Assembly: GCA_050747825.1 (NCBI GenBank)
Contig: JBOGJG010000247.1
Coordinates: 1-35,948 of the forward strand
DNA length: 35,948 nt
Reading direction: 5' to 3'
DNA from: JBOGJG01 sp050747825
GTDB lineage: Bacteria > Acidobacteriota > UBA6911 > RPQK01 > JBOGJG01
Shown: one piece after another, positions 9,001 through 17,539 of the stretch
How the letters are laid out: every line of letters begins with the position of its first letter
How positions within the stretch are numbered: the stretch's first letter is position 1
Position numbers and translations under genes: made by a program
Notes under the pieces: generated by a model
What the model saw: the letters and a program-made list of their open reading frames with translations, nothing else
Told to the model about the DNA's origin: nothing
Database searches by the model: none

Positions 9001-9797
9001 TGAAGCTGCTCGAGGTCATTAACCTGCGCACCGTCTTTCGGCGCCAGATGAACGAGACCCCCGCCGTGGATGGAGTAACGCTCTCTATCGGTAAGGGAGA
9101 AACGCTTGGGCTGGTGGGGGAGTCCGGTTGCGGCAAGTCGATCACCGCTTTGTCGATCCTGCGCCTTGTGCCAGCGCCCGGCGAGATTGTCCAGGGGGAG
9201 ATCCTGTTGGAAGGGCAAGATCTCCTGAAGCTGCCCATCAAAGCGATGCGCCGCATCCGGGGACGCAGGATCGCCATGGTATTTCAAGAGCCGGCCAGCG
9301 CCCTCAATCCCGTTCTCAAGATAGGCACCCAGGTGACTGAAGGGATGCGGGCCCATTTGGACCTGCGGGCCAGAGAAGCGTGGCGGCGCGGTATCGAGCT
9401 CCTGATCGATGTCGAGATCTCCCGGCCTGAAGAATGCATGAACGCTTATCCGCACCAGCTTTCCGGAGGTATGCGCCAGAGGGTCTTAATTGCCATGGCG
9501 CTGGCCTGCGAACCGGATCTGCTCATCGCCGATGAGCCCACGACCGCTCTGGATGTCACCATCCAGTCTCAGATCCTGGGCCTGCTGACGCGCATGCGCC
9601 GGCAGCGCCAGCTGGCAATGCTTTTCATCTCGCATGACTTGGGAGTTATTGCCGAGGTGGCCGATCAGGTGGCGATCATGTCCGCCGGACAGCTCGTCGA
9701 GTATGGCCCTGCCGATGATATCTATTACCGCGCCGCCCACCCGTACACTCAGCAACTGCTGAGACTTTCCAAGCAGGGGGCCAAATGCCGATCCTGA
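9000..9797 (+). CDS. Oligopeptide/dipeptide ABC transporter ATP-binding protein (OppD/DppD type)
   Basis: A cytoplasmic ATPase that energises import of peptides or similar solutes. Walker A GESGCGKS is at residues 40-47, followed by Q-loop MVFQEPASALNPV, signature LSGGMRQR, Walker B LLIADEPTTALD and H-loop ISHDLGVI. At 265 residues it is shorter than typical OppD (about 320-340): the C-terminal oligopeptide-HPY region stops soon after HPYTQQLL, so the iron-sulfur-cluster or substrate-related tail seen in some relatives is missing. Its ATG overlaps the mutase stop by 1 bp and its end overlaps the next ATPase by 13 bp. No permease or binding-protein gene is nearby. Confidence 0.9.
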   Translation: MKLLEVINLRTVFRRQMNETPAVDGVTLSIGKGETLGLVGESGCGKSITALSILRLVPAPGEIVQGEILLEGQDLLKLPIKAMRRIRGRRIAMVFQEPASALNPVLKIGTQVTEGMRAHLDLRAREAWRRGIELLIDVEISRPEECMNAYPHQLSGGMRQRVLIAMALACEPDLLIADEPTTALDVTIQSQILGLLTRMRRQRQLAMLFISHDLGVIAEVADQVAIMSAGQLVEYGPADDIYYRAAHPYTQQLLRLSKQGAKCRS

Positions 9798-10642
9798 AAG
9801 TACAGGATCTTCGCAAGTCCTTTCCTGTAAGCTCATGGAACAGGCGGTTCATTAAAGATGAGGTCTCCGCTTCCACCAGCGAGGGCCGCACCATCGCGGT
9901 CGATGGAGTATCGTTCTCCATTTATGAGGGCGAGACGCTTGGGCTGGTGGGGGAGTCCGGCTGCGGCAAAAGCACGCTGGCCCGCTGCATTCTGAGGCTC
10001 ATTGAACCCACTGCCGGAAGGATTGAGTTCTTCGGAGAAGATCTGCTGGCGCTTTCGGGCCGGAGACTTCGCCGGGCCCGAAGAAGGATGGGCGCCGTTT
10101 TTCAAGATCCATTCTCCTCTTTGAACCCCAGGATGAAGGTCTCAGGAACCATCGAGGAGCCTCTGATTATTCATGCCCTCGGCAATCGTAGGCGTCGGCG
10201 GGATCGTGTCTTCGAATTGCTGACTCTGGTGGGACTTCAAGAGACAGACGCCGACCGGCTGCCAAGCGAATTCTCGGGAGGCCAGCGCCAGCGCATCGCC
10301 ATAGCGCGAGCATTGGCCAACGCCCCTGAATTGTTCATCGCGGATGAGCCGGTCTCGGCCCTTGACCTGTCCATCCAGAATCAGATTATCTCGCTACTGA
10401 AGAAGCTCAAAGACGAGCTGGGAATGTCTATGTTCCTGGTCTCGCACAGCCTTCCAGTTGTACGTCAACTTTGTGATCGTGTCGCCGTTATGCGCCAGGG
10501 ACGGATTCTCGAGCTGGCCGAGACCGAAGTCCTGTTCAGCACCCCGGCGCATCCTTATACCCGGCAACTGCTGGACGCCGTACCCGAACCGGACCCTCGG
10601 CTCCAGCGGCAAAAGGCGAGAGCGCGCCAAGGCCTCAACTGA
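9785..10642 (+). CDS. Oligopeptide/dipeptide ABC transporter ATP-binding protein (OppF/DppF type)
   Basis: The second ATPase of an Opp/Dpp-type importer. Visible motifs are Walker A GESGCGKS (residues 56-63), the Q-loop AVFQDPFSSLNPR, signature EFSGGQRQR, Walker B LFIADEPVSALD and H-loop VSHSLPV, where the usual Asp after His is Ser. The 285 residues are slightly short for OppF, with the HPYTRQLL C-terminal motif retained. It overlaps the preceding ATPase by 13 bp. The Walker A coding regions of both genes share a 26-bp identical run, showing close paralogy. Membrane permeases and substrate-binding protein must be encoded elsewhere. Its 3' end overlaps a convergent amidohydrolase by 8 bp. Confidence 0.9.
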   Translation: MPILKVQDLRKSFPVSSWNRRFIKDEVSASTSEGRTIAVDGVSFSIYEGETLGLVGESGCGKSTLARCILRLIEPTAGRIEFFGEDLLALSGRRLRRARRRMGAVFQDPFSSLNPRMKVSGTIEEPLIIHALGNRRRRRDRVFELLTLVGLQETDADRLPSEFSGGQRQRIAIARALANAPELFIADEPVSALDLSIQNQIISLLKKLKDELGMSMFLVSHSLPVVRQLCDRVAVMRQGRILELAETEVLFSTPAHPYTRQLLDAVPEPDPRLQRQKARARQGLN

Positions 10643-11375
10643 ACCAAAGCTTCAAGGCTGTAGTGCTGTTGATCCACTCCTTATCCTTAGACGATAGAAA
10701 GGGAAGACTGTCGATCAGCCGAGCCGCGGCGCTATAGCCGCCGTGGCTCATCACTTCGGGATAATCAGACCCCCAGGTTAATCGGTGGGCGCCGAAGCGG
10801 CGGTAGATCTTCCTGATCACCGGCCACAGGTCAGAGTAGGGAAAGGAAAGCTCGGAAATGCGGAATAGCCCGGAAATGCGAACGTGGACCTGCGGGTAGC
10901 GGGCGTATTCCAGCAGAATGGGCAGGAACTGTGCGCCGTCAGTCTCGGGACCGCGCCCTAGATGGTCAATCACCAGGCGCGCCCGGGGGAATCCGGTGAC
11001 CACGTCGGAGAGCTGGTTATACTCATCGGAGCGGAAAAGCAGGTCCACGGGAAGATTCAGTTGTGCTGCGGCATCCCAGAAAGGGTCGGCTTCGCGGGCG
11101 TTGATCCAGCGATGAGGAGCGGCTGGATGCGGGCGAATCCCGCTGAGTTTGCCTTCTGCGGACAGGTGCTGCAAGACATGAAGCTCGGACACATTCAGCG
11201 GATCGAAAGGCAGGACAGCGGCCAGGAAGTCCGATGATTGCGCGCTCTCGAGCAGATACTGCCGCGAGTCGGACGTCAGAACAGCCCGCTGCACACCGGC
11301 CCTTTTCATTTCAACTTCCAGTTGGGTAAGGGAGGCCGCCTCAGGGTCAATCCAAGCGCGACTGTCGATGAGCAT
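10635..11375 (-). CDS. Amidohydrolase family 2 protein lacking the HxH metal motif
   Basis: A 246-residue TIM-barrel protein of the amidohydrolase-2 family (lactonase/decarboxylase-like, COG3618-type), cytoplasmic by the lack of a signal peptide. The later family residues remain: VIDHLGRGP (His138) and LTWGSDYPEV (Asp204). The N-terminal HxH that binds metal is absent: the protein begins MLIDSRAWID where the paralogue at 19087-19917 begins MKIDSHQHFW. It may therefore be metal-independent, as known for some superfamily members, or catalytically changed. A TATAGT hexamer (11384-11389, minus strand) ends 8 nt before the ATG, with no ribosome binding site, pointing to a leaderless mRNA. Substrate unknown. 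Confidence 0.82.
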   Translation of the reverse strand: MLIDSRAWIDPEAASLTQLEVEMKRAGVQRAVLTSDSRQYLLESAQSSDFLAAVLPFDPLNVSELHVLQHLSAEGKLSGIRPHPAAPHRWINAREADPFWDAAAQLNLPVDLLFRSDEYNQLSDVVTGFPRARLVIDHLGRGPETDGAQFLPILLEYARYPQVHVRISGLFRISELSFPYSDLWPVIRKIYRRFGAHRLTWGSDYPEVMSHGGYSAAARLIDSLPFLSSKDKEWINSTTALKLWFS

Positions 11376-11531
11376 GGGCTGTCACTATAGCAAAAATCGA
11401 CTACCCACCCTCAGGAGTCTGATGGGCGCCGGGGCCTCTCCTTTACAGTCGCGGCTCGGTTGAGTGGCGCCGGCGACTGAACTAACCGGATAATCGTTTA
11501 GCAAGAAAGCCTTTTCGCGTACTCTATTAGG

Positions 11532-12092
11532 ATGACAAATAGATGCGCCTGGGTGAGCGATGATCCTCTCTATATTGCCTATCACGATGGGGAGTGGGGT
11601 GTTCCCGAATACGATGACGACCGGCTCTTTGAGAAACTGATCCTCGATGGAGCGCAGGCTGGTCTGAGTTGGATCACGATCTTGCGCAAGAGAGAAAACT
11701 ACAGAAAAGCTTTTGACCGGTTCGACGCCTGCAAGATCGCTCAGTACGGCCAGTACGATTTAAGCCGGCTGCTTTCCGACGCCGGCATCGTCCGCAACCG
11801 CCTCAAGATCGCGGCAGCGGTCCAGAATGCCAGGGCCTATATCAAGCTGAAGGAAGAGGGAAGCTTTGCCGATTTCCTGTGGGATTTCGTGGGGGGCCGG
11901 CCTATTCAGAACAACTGGGACAGCCTGCAGGCGCTACCCGCCAAAACAAAGGAATCGGAAGCCATGAGTCGCGCCCTAATCCAGCGTGGATTTAAATTCG
12001 TCGGTCCCACCATTTGCTACGCCTTCATGCAGGCCGTCGGGATGGTCAATGACCACCTGGCGGACTGCTTTCGCCACCGGCAACTTTCGTGA
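11532..12092 (+). CDS. tag: DNA-3-methyladenine glycosylase I (Tag)
   Basis: Tag removes 3-methyladenine from alkylated DNA, starting base excision repair. The 186 residues align along the whole length with E. coli Tag. The zinc ligands are all present: Cys5 in RCAWV, His18 in AYHDGEWG, His175 and Cys179 in NDHLADCF. The base-recognition glutamate of E. coli (Glu38) is replaced by Asp39 in LILDGAQAGLSW, a conservative change. RGFKFVGPTICYAFMQA is the C-terminal hallmark. A TACTCT hexamer ends 6 nt before the ATG and no Shine-Dalgarno spacing is normal, suggesting leaderless expression. It is convergent with the ABC ATPase 9 bp downstream. Confidence 0.95.
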   Translation: MTNRCAWVSDDPLYIAYHDGEWGVPEYDDDRLFEKLILDGAQAGLSWITILRKRENYRKAFDRFDACKIAQYGQYDLSRLLSDAGIVRNRLKIAAAVQNARAYIKLKEEGSFADFLWDFVGGRPIQNNWDSLQALPAKTKESEAMSRALIQRGFKFVGPTICYAFMQAVGMVNDHLADCFRHRQLS

Positions 12093-12101
12093 CGCGCTTG
12101 T

Positions 12102-12839
12102 CTAACCGGCCGAGAGGCGGCTCGACGAAGCTGTTTGAAGCTCTGCCATGCGCTCAGTGGGGACGTCCTTTTCAATGCCCCCGTCGCGGATGTAAATCAC
12201 GCGGTGAGCGTGCTGGGCGACTTCCAGTTCGTGAGTGACCAGGATGAGGGTATTTCCCGCCGCATGCAGTCTTTCGAAGAGAGAGAGAATCTCCGTTCCC
12301 GTCTTTGAATCCAGGTTGCCGGTCGGTTCGTCTGCCAGCACGATCGAAGGATGGTTGACCAGAGCCCGGGCGATGGCTACACGCTGGCGCTGGCCTCCGG
12401 ACAGCTCATTGGGCTTATGCCTGATGCGGTCTCCCAGCTCGACCTGTTCCAGCGTTTCCCGGGCTCGCTCTTTACGTTCCGAGGCGGGCATCCCGGCGTA
12501 AATCAGGGGAAGTTCGACGTTTTGAAGAGCGCTTGCTCGTGCCAGCAAGTTAAAGGTTTGAAAAACAAACCCAATTTCCTGATTGCGAATCTGAGCCAGC
12601 TCGTCATCGAGCATGTCGCTGACCAGCTTTGAGTTCAGGTAATACTTGCCTTTGCTGGGCGTATCGAGGCAGCCGATCAGATTCATCAGAGTTGATTTGC
12701 CCGAGCCCGAGGGCCCCATGATGGCCACATACTCATTCTTGCGGATATCAAAGCTCACACCTCGCAAGGCGTGGATCTGCTCGGATCCCATCACATACGT
12801 CTTCCAGAGATCATCTGTACGTATTAAAGCCTCAGACAT
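12102..12839 (-). CDS. MacB/LolD-type ABC transporter ATP-binding protein
   Basis: A 245-residue ATPase of the MacB/LolD/FtsE group that drives type VII ABC mechanotransmission systems. Walker A GPSGSGKST is near residues 42-50, with Q-loop FVFQTFNLL, signature LSGGQRQRVAIARAL, Walker B IVLADEPTGNLD and H-loop THELEVA. It has only the nucleotide-binding domain, so a separate MacB-like permease is needed. None is encoded next to it. Its ATG shares a base with the stop of the upstream adaptor gene (TGATG), so they form a two-gene operon. Likely role: efflux or lipoprotein/macrolide-type export with the adaptor; the substrate is unknown. Confidence 0.9.
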   Translation of the reverse strand: MSEALIRTDDLWKTYVMGSEQIHALRGVSFDIRKNEYVAIMGPSGSGKSTLMNLIGCLDTPSKGKYYLNSKLVSDMLDDELAQIRNQEIGFVFQTFNLLARASALQNVELPLIYAGMPASERKERARETLEQVELGDRIRHKPNELSGGQRQRVAIARALVNHPSIVLADEPTGNLDSKTGTEILSLFERLHAAGNTLILVTHELEVAQHAHRVIYIRDGGIEKDVPTERMAELQTASSSRLSAG

Positions 12840-14212
12840 CAGGTTTTCTCCTTGTCTTCAATCTTGACGTTGTCCCCATCTTTAAGCGTACGCAGCGTCT
12901 GATAGCTTCCGGTGACGATCACTGCCCCCTCCTGCAGCCCGGACGTCACTTCGATTTCGGTATCTCCGGTGATGCCCGTCTGGATTGGAACAAACTTGGC
13001 TTTCTCCTCGAAGATTACAAACACGCCTTGGGATTCCTTCTTTTGCCCATTCTCGCCCTCCCCTGCTTCACGCATGGTCAAGGCCTGAATCGGAATGGCC
13101 AGGACGTCAGTGCGCGTGGCTGTCGTGATGTCGGCAATGCAGCTCAGACCAGGACGCAGGACGGCGGGCGGATTCTTGAGCTGGATCGTGACTTTGAAAT
13201 CCCTTGCCTCCTGCTGGTTTTGAGCCAGCAGCTCAATCGCCGAGCTTCCTACTTCGGTGATGATACCCTGCAGGGGAGTGTCCGGAAGCGCATCGACCGT
13301 CACCTCCGCCGTTTGCCCCAGCGCGACGTGAACGACATCGGTCTCGTCCACTTCGACCTCAGCTTCAATGACCGACAAGTCAGCAATCACCATAAGGGTT
13401 GCTGACGGGTTATTAAGTGTTCCCGGGACCGCCCTCTCTCCGACTTCCACATTCAACTGCGTGATGACTCCAGACAGCGGAGAGCGAATGATGGTCTTGG
13501 ACAGCAGGTCATGCGCGCGCTCGAGAATGGCCCGATGCTGCTCGACCCGGCTCTGGGCTGCCACATACGAGTTTTCTGACTGCCCCAGAGCCACCTCACT
13601 CAACGTAAGCTGGGCGTTGGCCTGATCCAGCCGGGCGCCCGTGGTCACAAGGGTCGTTTCCGCATTGAACAGCTCATTACGCGCTGCGTCATAGTCGTCT
13701 CTCGAAATCAGATTGTCCTCGAACAGTTGCTGCTTGCGCTCGAAAGAACTCCGGGCAATCTCGAGAGCCTTCTCGGCTCGCTGCAGCTCAGCCTTCATAA
13801 GGGCGACATTCGATTGATCCCTCTGAACGGTAGTCTCCTGCAGGAGGATCTGAGCCTTCTGGTTTCTGGCTTCCGCCAAAGCACCATCCAAAAGGGCCTG
13901 TTGAGCTCGGGTTTCTGTCTCGCTCTGAGTGGGATCGATTTTCAGGAGCAGTCCCCCCCGTTGGACGGAGTCGCCCTCTTTTATATAAAGGCTAGTAATG
14001 ACACCCGCGATTTCAGACTGCAGCTCAACATACTCCTTGGGCTTGATCTGGCCGGTCGATGATACCCTGGAGACCAACTCCTGGCGCCGCTGCACCTTTT
14101 CGCTTTCAACAGTGACCTGATCTTTTCGGTTGGCGTTAATACTAAATCCGATGATCGCCGCCAGCGTGAGGACCGCTGCCGTAATCACCAGAATTCTTTT
14201 CTGAGCAGTCAT
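12839..14212 (-). CDS. Periplasmic adaptor (membrane fusion) protein, MacA/HlyD family
   Basis: A 457-residue adaptor that links an inner-membrane exporter to an outer-membrane channel. It starts with one membrane anchor (residues about 7-25, ILVITAAVLTLAAIIGFSI), then a biotinyl-lipoyl-like half (SEIAGVITSLYIKEGDSVQRGG), a long alpha-helical hairpin rich in heptads (about residues 100-230), the second lipoyl half (IRSPLSGVITQLNVEVGERAVPG), beta-barrel and C-terminal domains (VTSGLQEGAVIVTG). It is longer than MacA (about 370). A TAGGAT hexamer (14221-14226, minus strand) ends 8 nt before the ATG. The ATPase follows with a 1-bp overlap; no permease or TolC gene is adjacent. Confidence 0.92.
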   Translation of the reverse strand: MTAQKRILVITAAVLTLAAIIGFSINANRKDQVTVESEKVQRRQELVSRVSSTGQIKPKEYVELQSEIAGVITSLYIKEGDSVQRGGLLLKIDPTQSETETRAQQALLDGALAEARNQKAQILLQETTVQRDQSNVALMKAELQRAEKALEIARSSFERKQQLFEDNLISRDDYDAARNELFNAETTLVTTGARLDQANAQLTLSEVALGQSENSYVAAQSRVEQHRAILERAHDLLSKTIIRSPLSGVITQLNVEVGERAVPGTLNNPSATLMVIADLSVIEAEVEVDETDVVHVALGQTAEVTVDALPDTPLQGIITEVGSSAIELLAQNQQEARDFKVTIQLKNPPAVLRPGLSCIADITTATRTDVLAIPIQALTMREAGEGENGQKKESQGVFVIFEEKAKFVPIQTGITGDTEIEVTSGLQEGAVIVTGSYQTLRTLKDGDNVKIEDKEKT

Positions 14213-14291
14213 GAACTAAAATCCTACGAAAAGCAGGGCCGCGATGTTTCTCCAGGCTTAAAATCAGCAGGGGGCACATGGCGCAAACATT

Positions 14292-15503
14292 ATGATCGCT
14301 TTCGACGAAGCATTTCAACTATTGATCCGGGAGATTCCGGATTCACGTGTCATCCAGGTGCCGCTGGAGGCCAGCCAGGGCAAGGCGCTGGCAGTGCCGG
14401 TTCATGCTGATCTGGATCTGCCGCCCTTCAAAAAATCTCTAATGGATGGATATGCCCTGCGCAGTGCGGATGTCTTATCGCCTCCCGTCGAGCTCAGGAT
14501 CGTGGATGTGGCGGCGGCGGGCCGGCCTTCACAAGCGCGGCTCTCTCCAGGAGAGGCGATCCGAATCATGACAGGCGCGCCGCTGCCGCAAGGCGCCGAC
14601 GCAGTCCAGCCGGTGGAAAGGACTGAGTCGGCGGGAGACTCTGTTGTTCGCATACTGGAGACGGTCGAGCCCGGAGACAACATCGCCCCCCAGGGCAGCG
14701 AGGTCCGAAAAGGAGACGTTGTATTGGAGCAAGGGCGAAAGGTGGGCGCAGGCGAAATCGGAGTGCTGGCAACGTTTGGCCGGACAAGAGTGGAGGTGTA
14801 CGAGCCCCCTCGCGCGGGGATTGTGTCTACTGGAGACGAGGTAGTAGAAATCGACCAGGTGCCTGAATTCGGCCAGATACGCAACTCCAACACCTACATG
14901 CTGCGGGCTCAATGCCGCGACCTCGGAGTGGAAGCCGAGATTCTGGCCAGGGCGCCCGATGACCCGGAGAAGATCAGAGCCGTGCTGCGCTTGGGACTGA
15001 AGAAGGACTTGCTGATCCTGTCCGGCGGCGTGTCCATGGGAGAATACGACTTCATTCCGCGCATTCTGGCCGAAGAAGGGGTGAAAACGATCTTTTACAA
15101 GACAGCCATCCGGCCCGGAAAGCCCGTCCTTGCGGGCCGCCGGGAAGCGTGCCTCGTCTTTGGACTGCCAGGCAATCCTGTTTCTTCCTTCGTGACTTTT
15201 GAGTTGCTTGTTCGACCGGCTATACGAAAATGGATGGGATTCAGCGGTCATTCACTGGCCAGGGTGCAGGCTGAGCTTATGGAGCCTGTAACCCAGAAGC
15301 CGGGACGGCGTTTTTACAAGCCTGCTTGTACTGTGCGGTCCGAAGGCGCTTTGAAAGTGAGACCGATCGAGACAAAGGGCTCGGCCGACCTGGTCGGATT
15401 TTCCCGGGCCAACTCCCTGTTGATCATCGAAGCCGACGTCACCAGTGTGGACGCGGGAAGCCGTGTAGACGTCCTGCTTTTAAAGGAGCTGAACGAGTCA
15501 TGA
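14292..15503 (+). CDS. moeA: Molybdopterin molybdenumtransferase MoeA
   Basis: MoeA inserts molybdate into adenylylated molybdopterin to finish molybdenum cofactor. The 403 residues cover all domains: N-terminal substrate region with DGYALRSAD, the MoCF-biosynthesis domain with IVSTGDEVV, the LILSGGVSMGEYDF block (about residue 245), GLPGNPVSSFVTFELLVRP (about residue 291), and a C-terminal beta-barrel. The ATG is preceded by a G-rich run about 14 nt upstream, not an ideal ribosome binding site. It overlaps moaC by 4 bp, giving a small molybdenum-cofactor operon. Moco enzymes themselves are not seen in the window. Confidence 0.96.
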   Translation: MIAFDEAFQLLIREIPDSRVIQVPLEASQGKALAVPVHADLDLPPFKKSLMDGYALRSADVLSPPVELRIVDVAAAGRPSQARLSPGEAIRIMTGAPLPQGADAVQPVERTESAGDSVVRILETVEPGDNIAPQGSEVRKGDVVLEQGRKVGAGEIGVLATFGRTRVEVYEPPRAGIVSTGDEVVEIDQVPEFGQIRNSNTYMLRAQCRDLGVEAEILARAPDDPEKIRAVLRLGLKKDLLILSGGVSMGEYDFIPRILAEEGVKTIFYKTAIRPGKPVLAGRREACLVFGLPGNPVSSFVTFELLVRPAIRKWMGFSGHSLARVQAELMEPVTQKPGRRFYKPACTVRSEGALKVRPIETKGSADLVGFSRANSLLIIEADVTSVDAGSRVDVLLLKELNES

Positions 15504-15952
15504 AACTCACGCACATTGATGAGAAAGGCCGAGCCCGCATGGTGGATATCGGTGGCAAAGAGCTGTCGTCGCGCTCGGCCCTGGCGGAGGGAAGACTCTT
15601 CATTTCCCGCTCGACGCGAGAGATCGTCCTTGGGGCGGGGCTGCCCAAGGGAAACCCATTCGAAGTGGCCAGGCTGGCCGGGATTCAGGCAGCCAAACAG
15701 ACCAGCCACCTGATTCCTTTATGCCACAATTTGAATCTCGACTTTGTCGATGTGGAAATCGAATTGCAGGACGATGCCTTTCTGATCCGCAGCCGCGTCA
15801 GTTGCCGCTGGGCCACCGGTGTGGAAATGGAAGCACTGACGGCCGTCTCAGTAGCCGCCCTCACGCTTTACGACATGTGCAAGGCCGCGGATAAGGAGAT
15901 GACAATAGGGGAAATCAGACTCCTGGAGAAGAAGAAATCCGTCAGCGGATGA
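15500..15952 (+). CDS. moaC: Cyclic pyranopterin monophosphate synthase MoaC
   Basis: MoaC, acting after MoaA, converts the GTP-derived 3',8-cyclo intermediate to cyclic pyranopterin monophosphate, the first stable molybdenum-cofactor precursor. The frame is open from 15326, but the ATG at 15500 overlaps the moeA stop as ATGA and gives a normal 150-residue protein. Family hallmarks are KQTSHLIPLCHNLNL (residues 66-80) and GVEMEALTAVSVAALTLYDMCKAADKEM (107-134). An AAGGAG lies 11 nt upstream. It is convergent with sppA, overlapping it by 11 bp. Confidence 0.96.
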   Translation: MKLTHIDEKGRARMVDIGGKELSSRSALAEGRLFISRSTREIVLGAGLPKGNPFEVARLAGIQAAKQTSHLIPLCHNLNLDFVDVEIELQDDAFLIRSRVSCRWATGVEMEALTAVSVAALTLYDMCKAADKEMTIGEIRLLEKKKSVSG

Positions 15953-17510
15953 TCCATTCCTCCGGCATCAGGGCCTGAACGCCGTCGTCCAGCGTTGTCT
16001 CCATCAGGGGGAAACTAAAGAGTTCCGAGAGGCTGCGACGGCGGGTCAGCCGCACGACCCGCACCTTGGCCTCATCGGCTAGTCCAGCTTCGCGCCGGGC
16101 TATTTTCAGCGCTTCCATGATGCCGCCGATGTCGTCCAGCAGACCATTTCCGTGGGCCTGGGATCCGGTCCACACTCGTCCCTCGGCGAGTGTCCGCACT
16201 TCATCCACTGATTTGCGGCGGCCTGCGGCGACTTTCTCCAGGAAGTGATCCTCATAAAAATGGCGCATCTGATCCCTGATCACCTGCGACTCGTCATTGG
16301 AATAAGGGCGCACGGCCGAGTGAAGGCCGGCCCGTTTTCCTTTATCGAGCCAGTCCACCGAGACGCCAATATTGCTGAAGAGCCTTTGCAGATTGAATTT
16401 CCCGCTGATCACGCCGATTGAGCCGGTCAGGGAGCTCGGCATCCCGAGAATCCTTCTGGCTGAGCTGGCGATATAGTAGCCGCCGCTGGCGGCCACGTCT
16501 CCAAAAGAAACAATCACCGGCTTTTTCTCGTCGGTGAGCTTGATCTCCCGCCAGATCAGGTCGGATGCCAGCGCCGAGCCTCCGGGGCTGTTGATCCGCA
16601 CAATCACTGCTTTAATCCTTTTCTTCTTTCGAGCCGTCCTCAGGAAGTCAATGATAGTTTCGGAGCCCAGGACAGGCCGCCGCGCTCGCCCGCGCCGCGA
16701 CTCGCCCGTATTAATGATGCCTTCGGCGACCAGATAGGCGATCTGTGGGCGTGCTGGGGTAAAGAGCCGCTTCAGGAATCCTTCCCCGATGCGCAGCTTG
16801 TCAGCCGGCAGAGGGCGAATCCCCTGACCGAGGTCCTGCTTAACCAAAGCGTCAATCTCATCCTCATAGCGGATCCCATCAATCAATCCTTTTTCGAGCG
16901 CCTGGGCAGCCGTGTACGGCCCCTGGTCGATCCAGGTCTGGACCGTGTCGGCGTCCTGAGAGACCCGGGAAGCAATCCGCGTTTTAAGTCGCTCCTGTAG
17001 ATCGCTCAAAATGGCGTCGCCCATCCGGCGGCTGGCCTCGGACATCTCCCGCCGCGTAAACATCTCAGCGGCCGATTTGTATTCACCCAGGCTGAACAGT
17101 TCGGGCTCCACTCCCAGATAAGCCAGTAAATTCTTGAAAAAAAGCACTTCGGCTCTCAGGCCGAGCAGTTCCAGGCTGGCCGGCGGAGGCAGGACAATCT
17201 TCTGAGCGCCGGTGGCCAGGTAATATCGCTTATTGTCGGCCGCATCCAGGTAGATGATCGATCTCTTGCCCGCTTGATGGAAACGATCCAGCTCCCGGTG
17301 CACTTCCTCAATTTGGGCCCAGCCGATGGAGAGGTCCTTGACGATCAGCGCCAGCGCCTGGATACGTTTATGCTCACGGGCTGTGGCGATGACCTGGAGC
17401 AGGCGGCGAAGTCCGACATATTCCTTGCGGCTGAAAAGACTGAGGCTGGGCGTTTCCTCCGTGACCTGTCCCCGCAGCTTTAGCGTGATATAGAACTGTT
17501 TCCGGGCCAT
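15942..17510 (-). CDS. sppA: Signal peptide peptidase SppA, long (67K) type
   Basis: SppA degrades cleaved signal peptides with a Ser-Lys dyad. With the ATG at 17510 the protein has 522 residues and two tandem ClpP-like domains as in E. coli SppA. The catalytic Lys145 lies in LGEYKSAAEMFTRREMS and the nucleophile Ser342 in GDVAASGGYY; INSPGGS and the SLTGSIGVI block flank it. The frame remains open to 17597, but that extension would run across the divergent VWA gene and its promoter. An N-terminal transmembrane anchor, usual for SppA, is not visible. A TACAAT hexamer (17519-17524, minus strand) ends 8 nt before the ATG. Confidence 0.93.
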   Translation of the reverse strand: MARKQFYITLKLRGQVTEETPSLSLFSRKEYVGLRRLLQVIATAREHKRIQALALIVKDLSIGWAQIEEVHRELDRFHQAGKRSIIYLDAADNKRYYLATGAQKIVLPPPASLELLGLRAEVLFFKNLLAYLGVEPELFSLGEYKSAAEMFTRREMSEASRRMGDAILSDLQERLKTRIASRVSQDADTVQTWIDQGPYTAAQALEKGLIDGIRYEDEIDALVKQDLGQGIRPLPADKLRIGEGFLKRLFTPARPQIAYLVAEGIINTGESRRGRARRPVLGSETIIDFLRTARKKKRIKAVIVRINSPGGSALASDLIWREIKLTDEKKPVIVSFGDVAASGGYYIASSARRILGMPSSLTGSIGVISGKFNLQRLFSNIGVSVDWLDKGKRAGLHSAVRPYSNDESQVIRDQMRHFYEDHFLEKVAAGRRKSVDEVRTLAEGRVWTGSQAHGNGLLDDIGGIMEALKIARREAGLADEAKVRVVRLTRRRSLSELFSFPLMETTLDDGVQALMPEEWIIR

Positions 17511-17539
17511 TCCAATACATTGTACTGCGATTGGGTATA

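Noticed and set aside
15326..15499. N-terminal extension of moaC
   Set aside because: Overlaps moeA coding sequence; the ATGA-overlapping ATG at 15500 gives the normal MoaC length.
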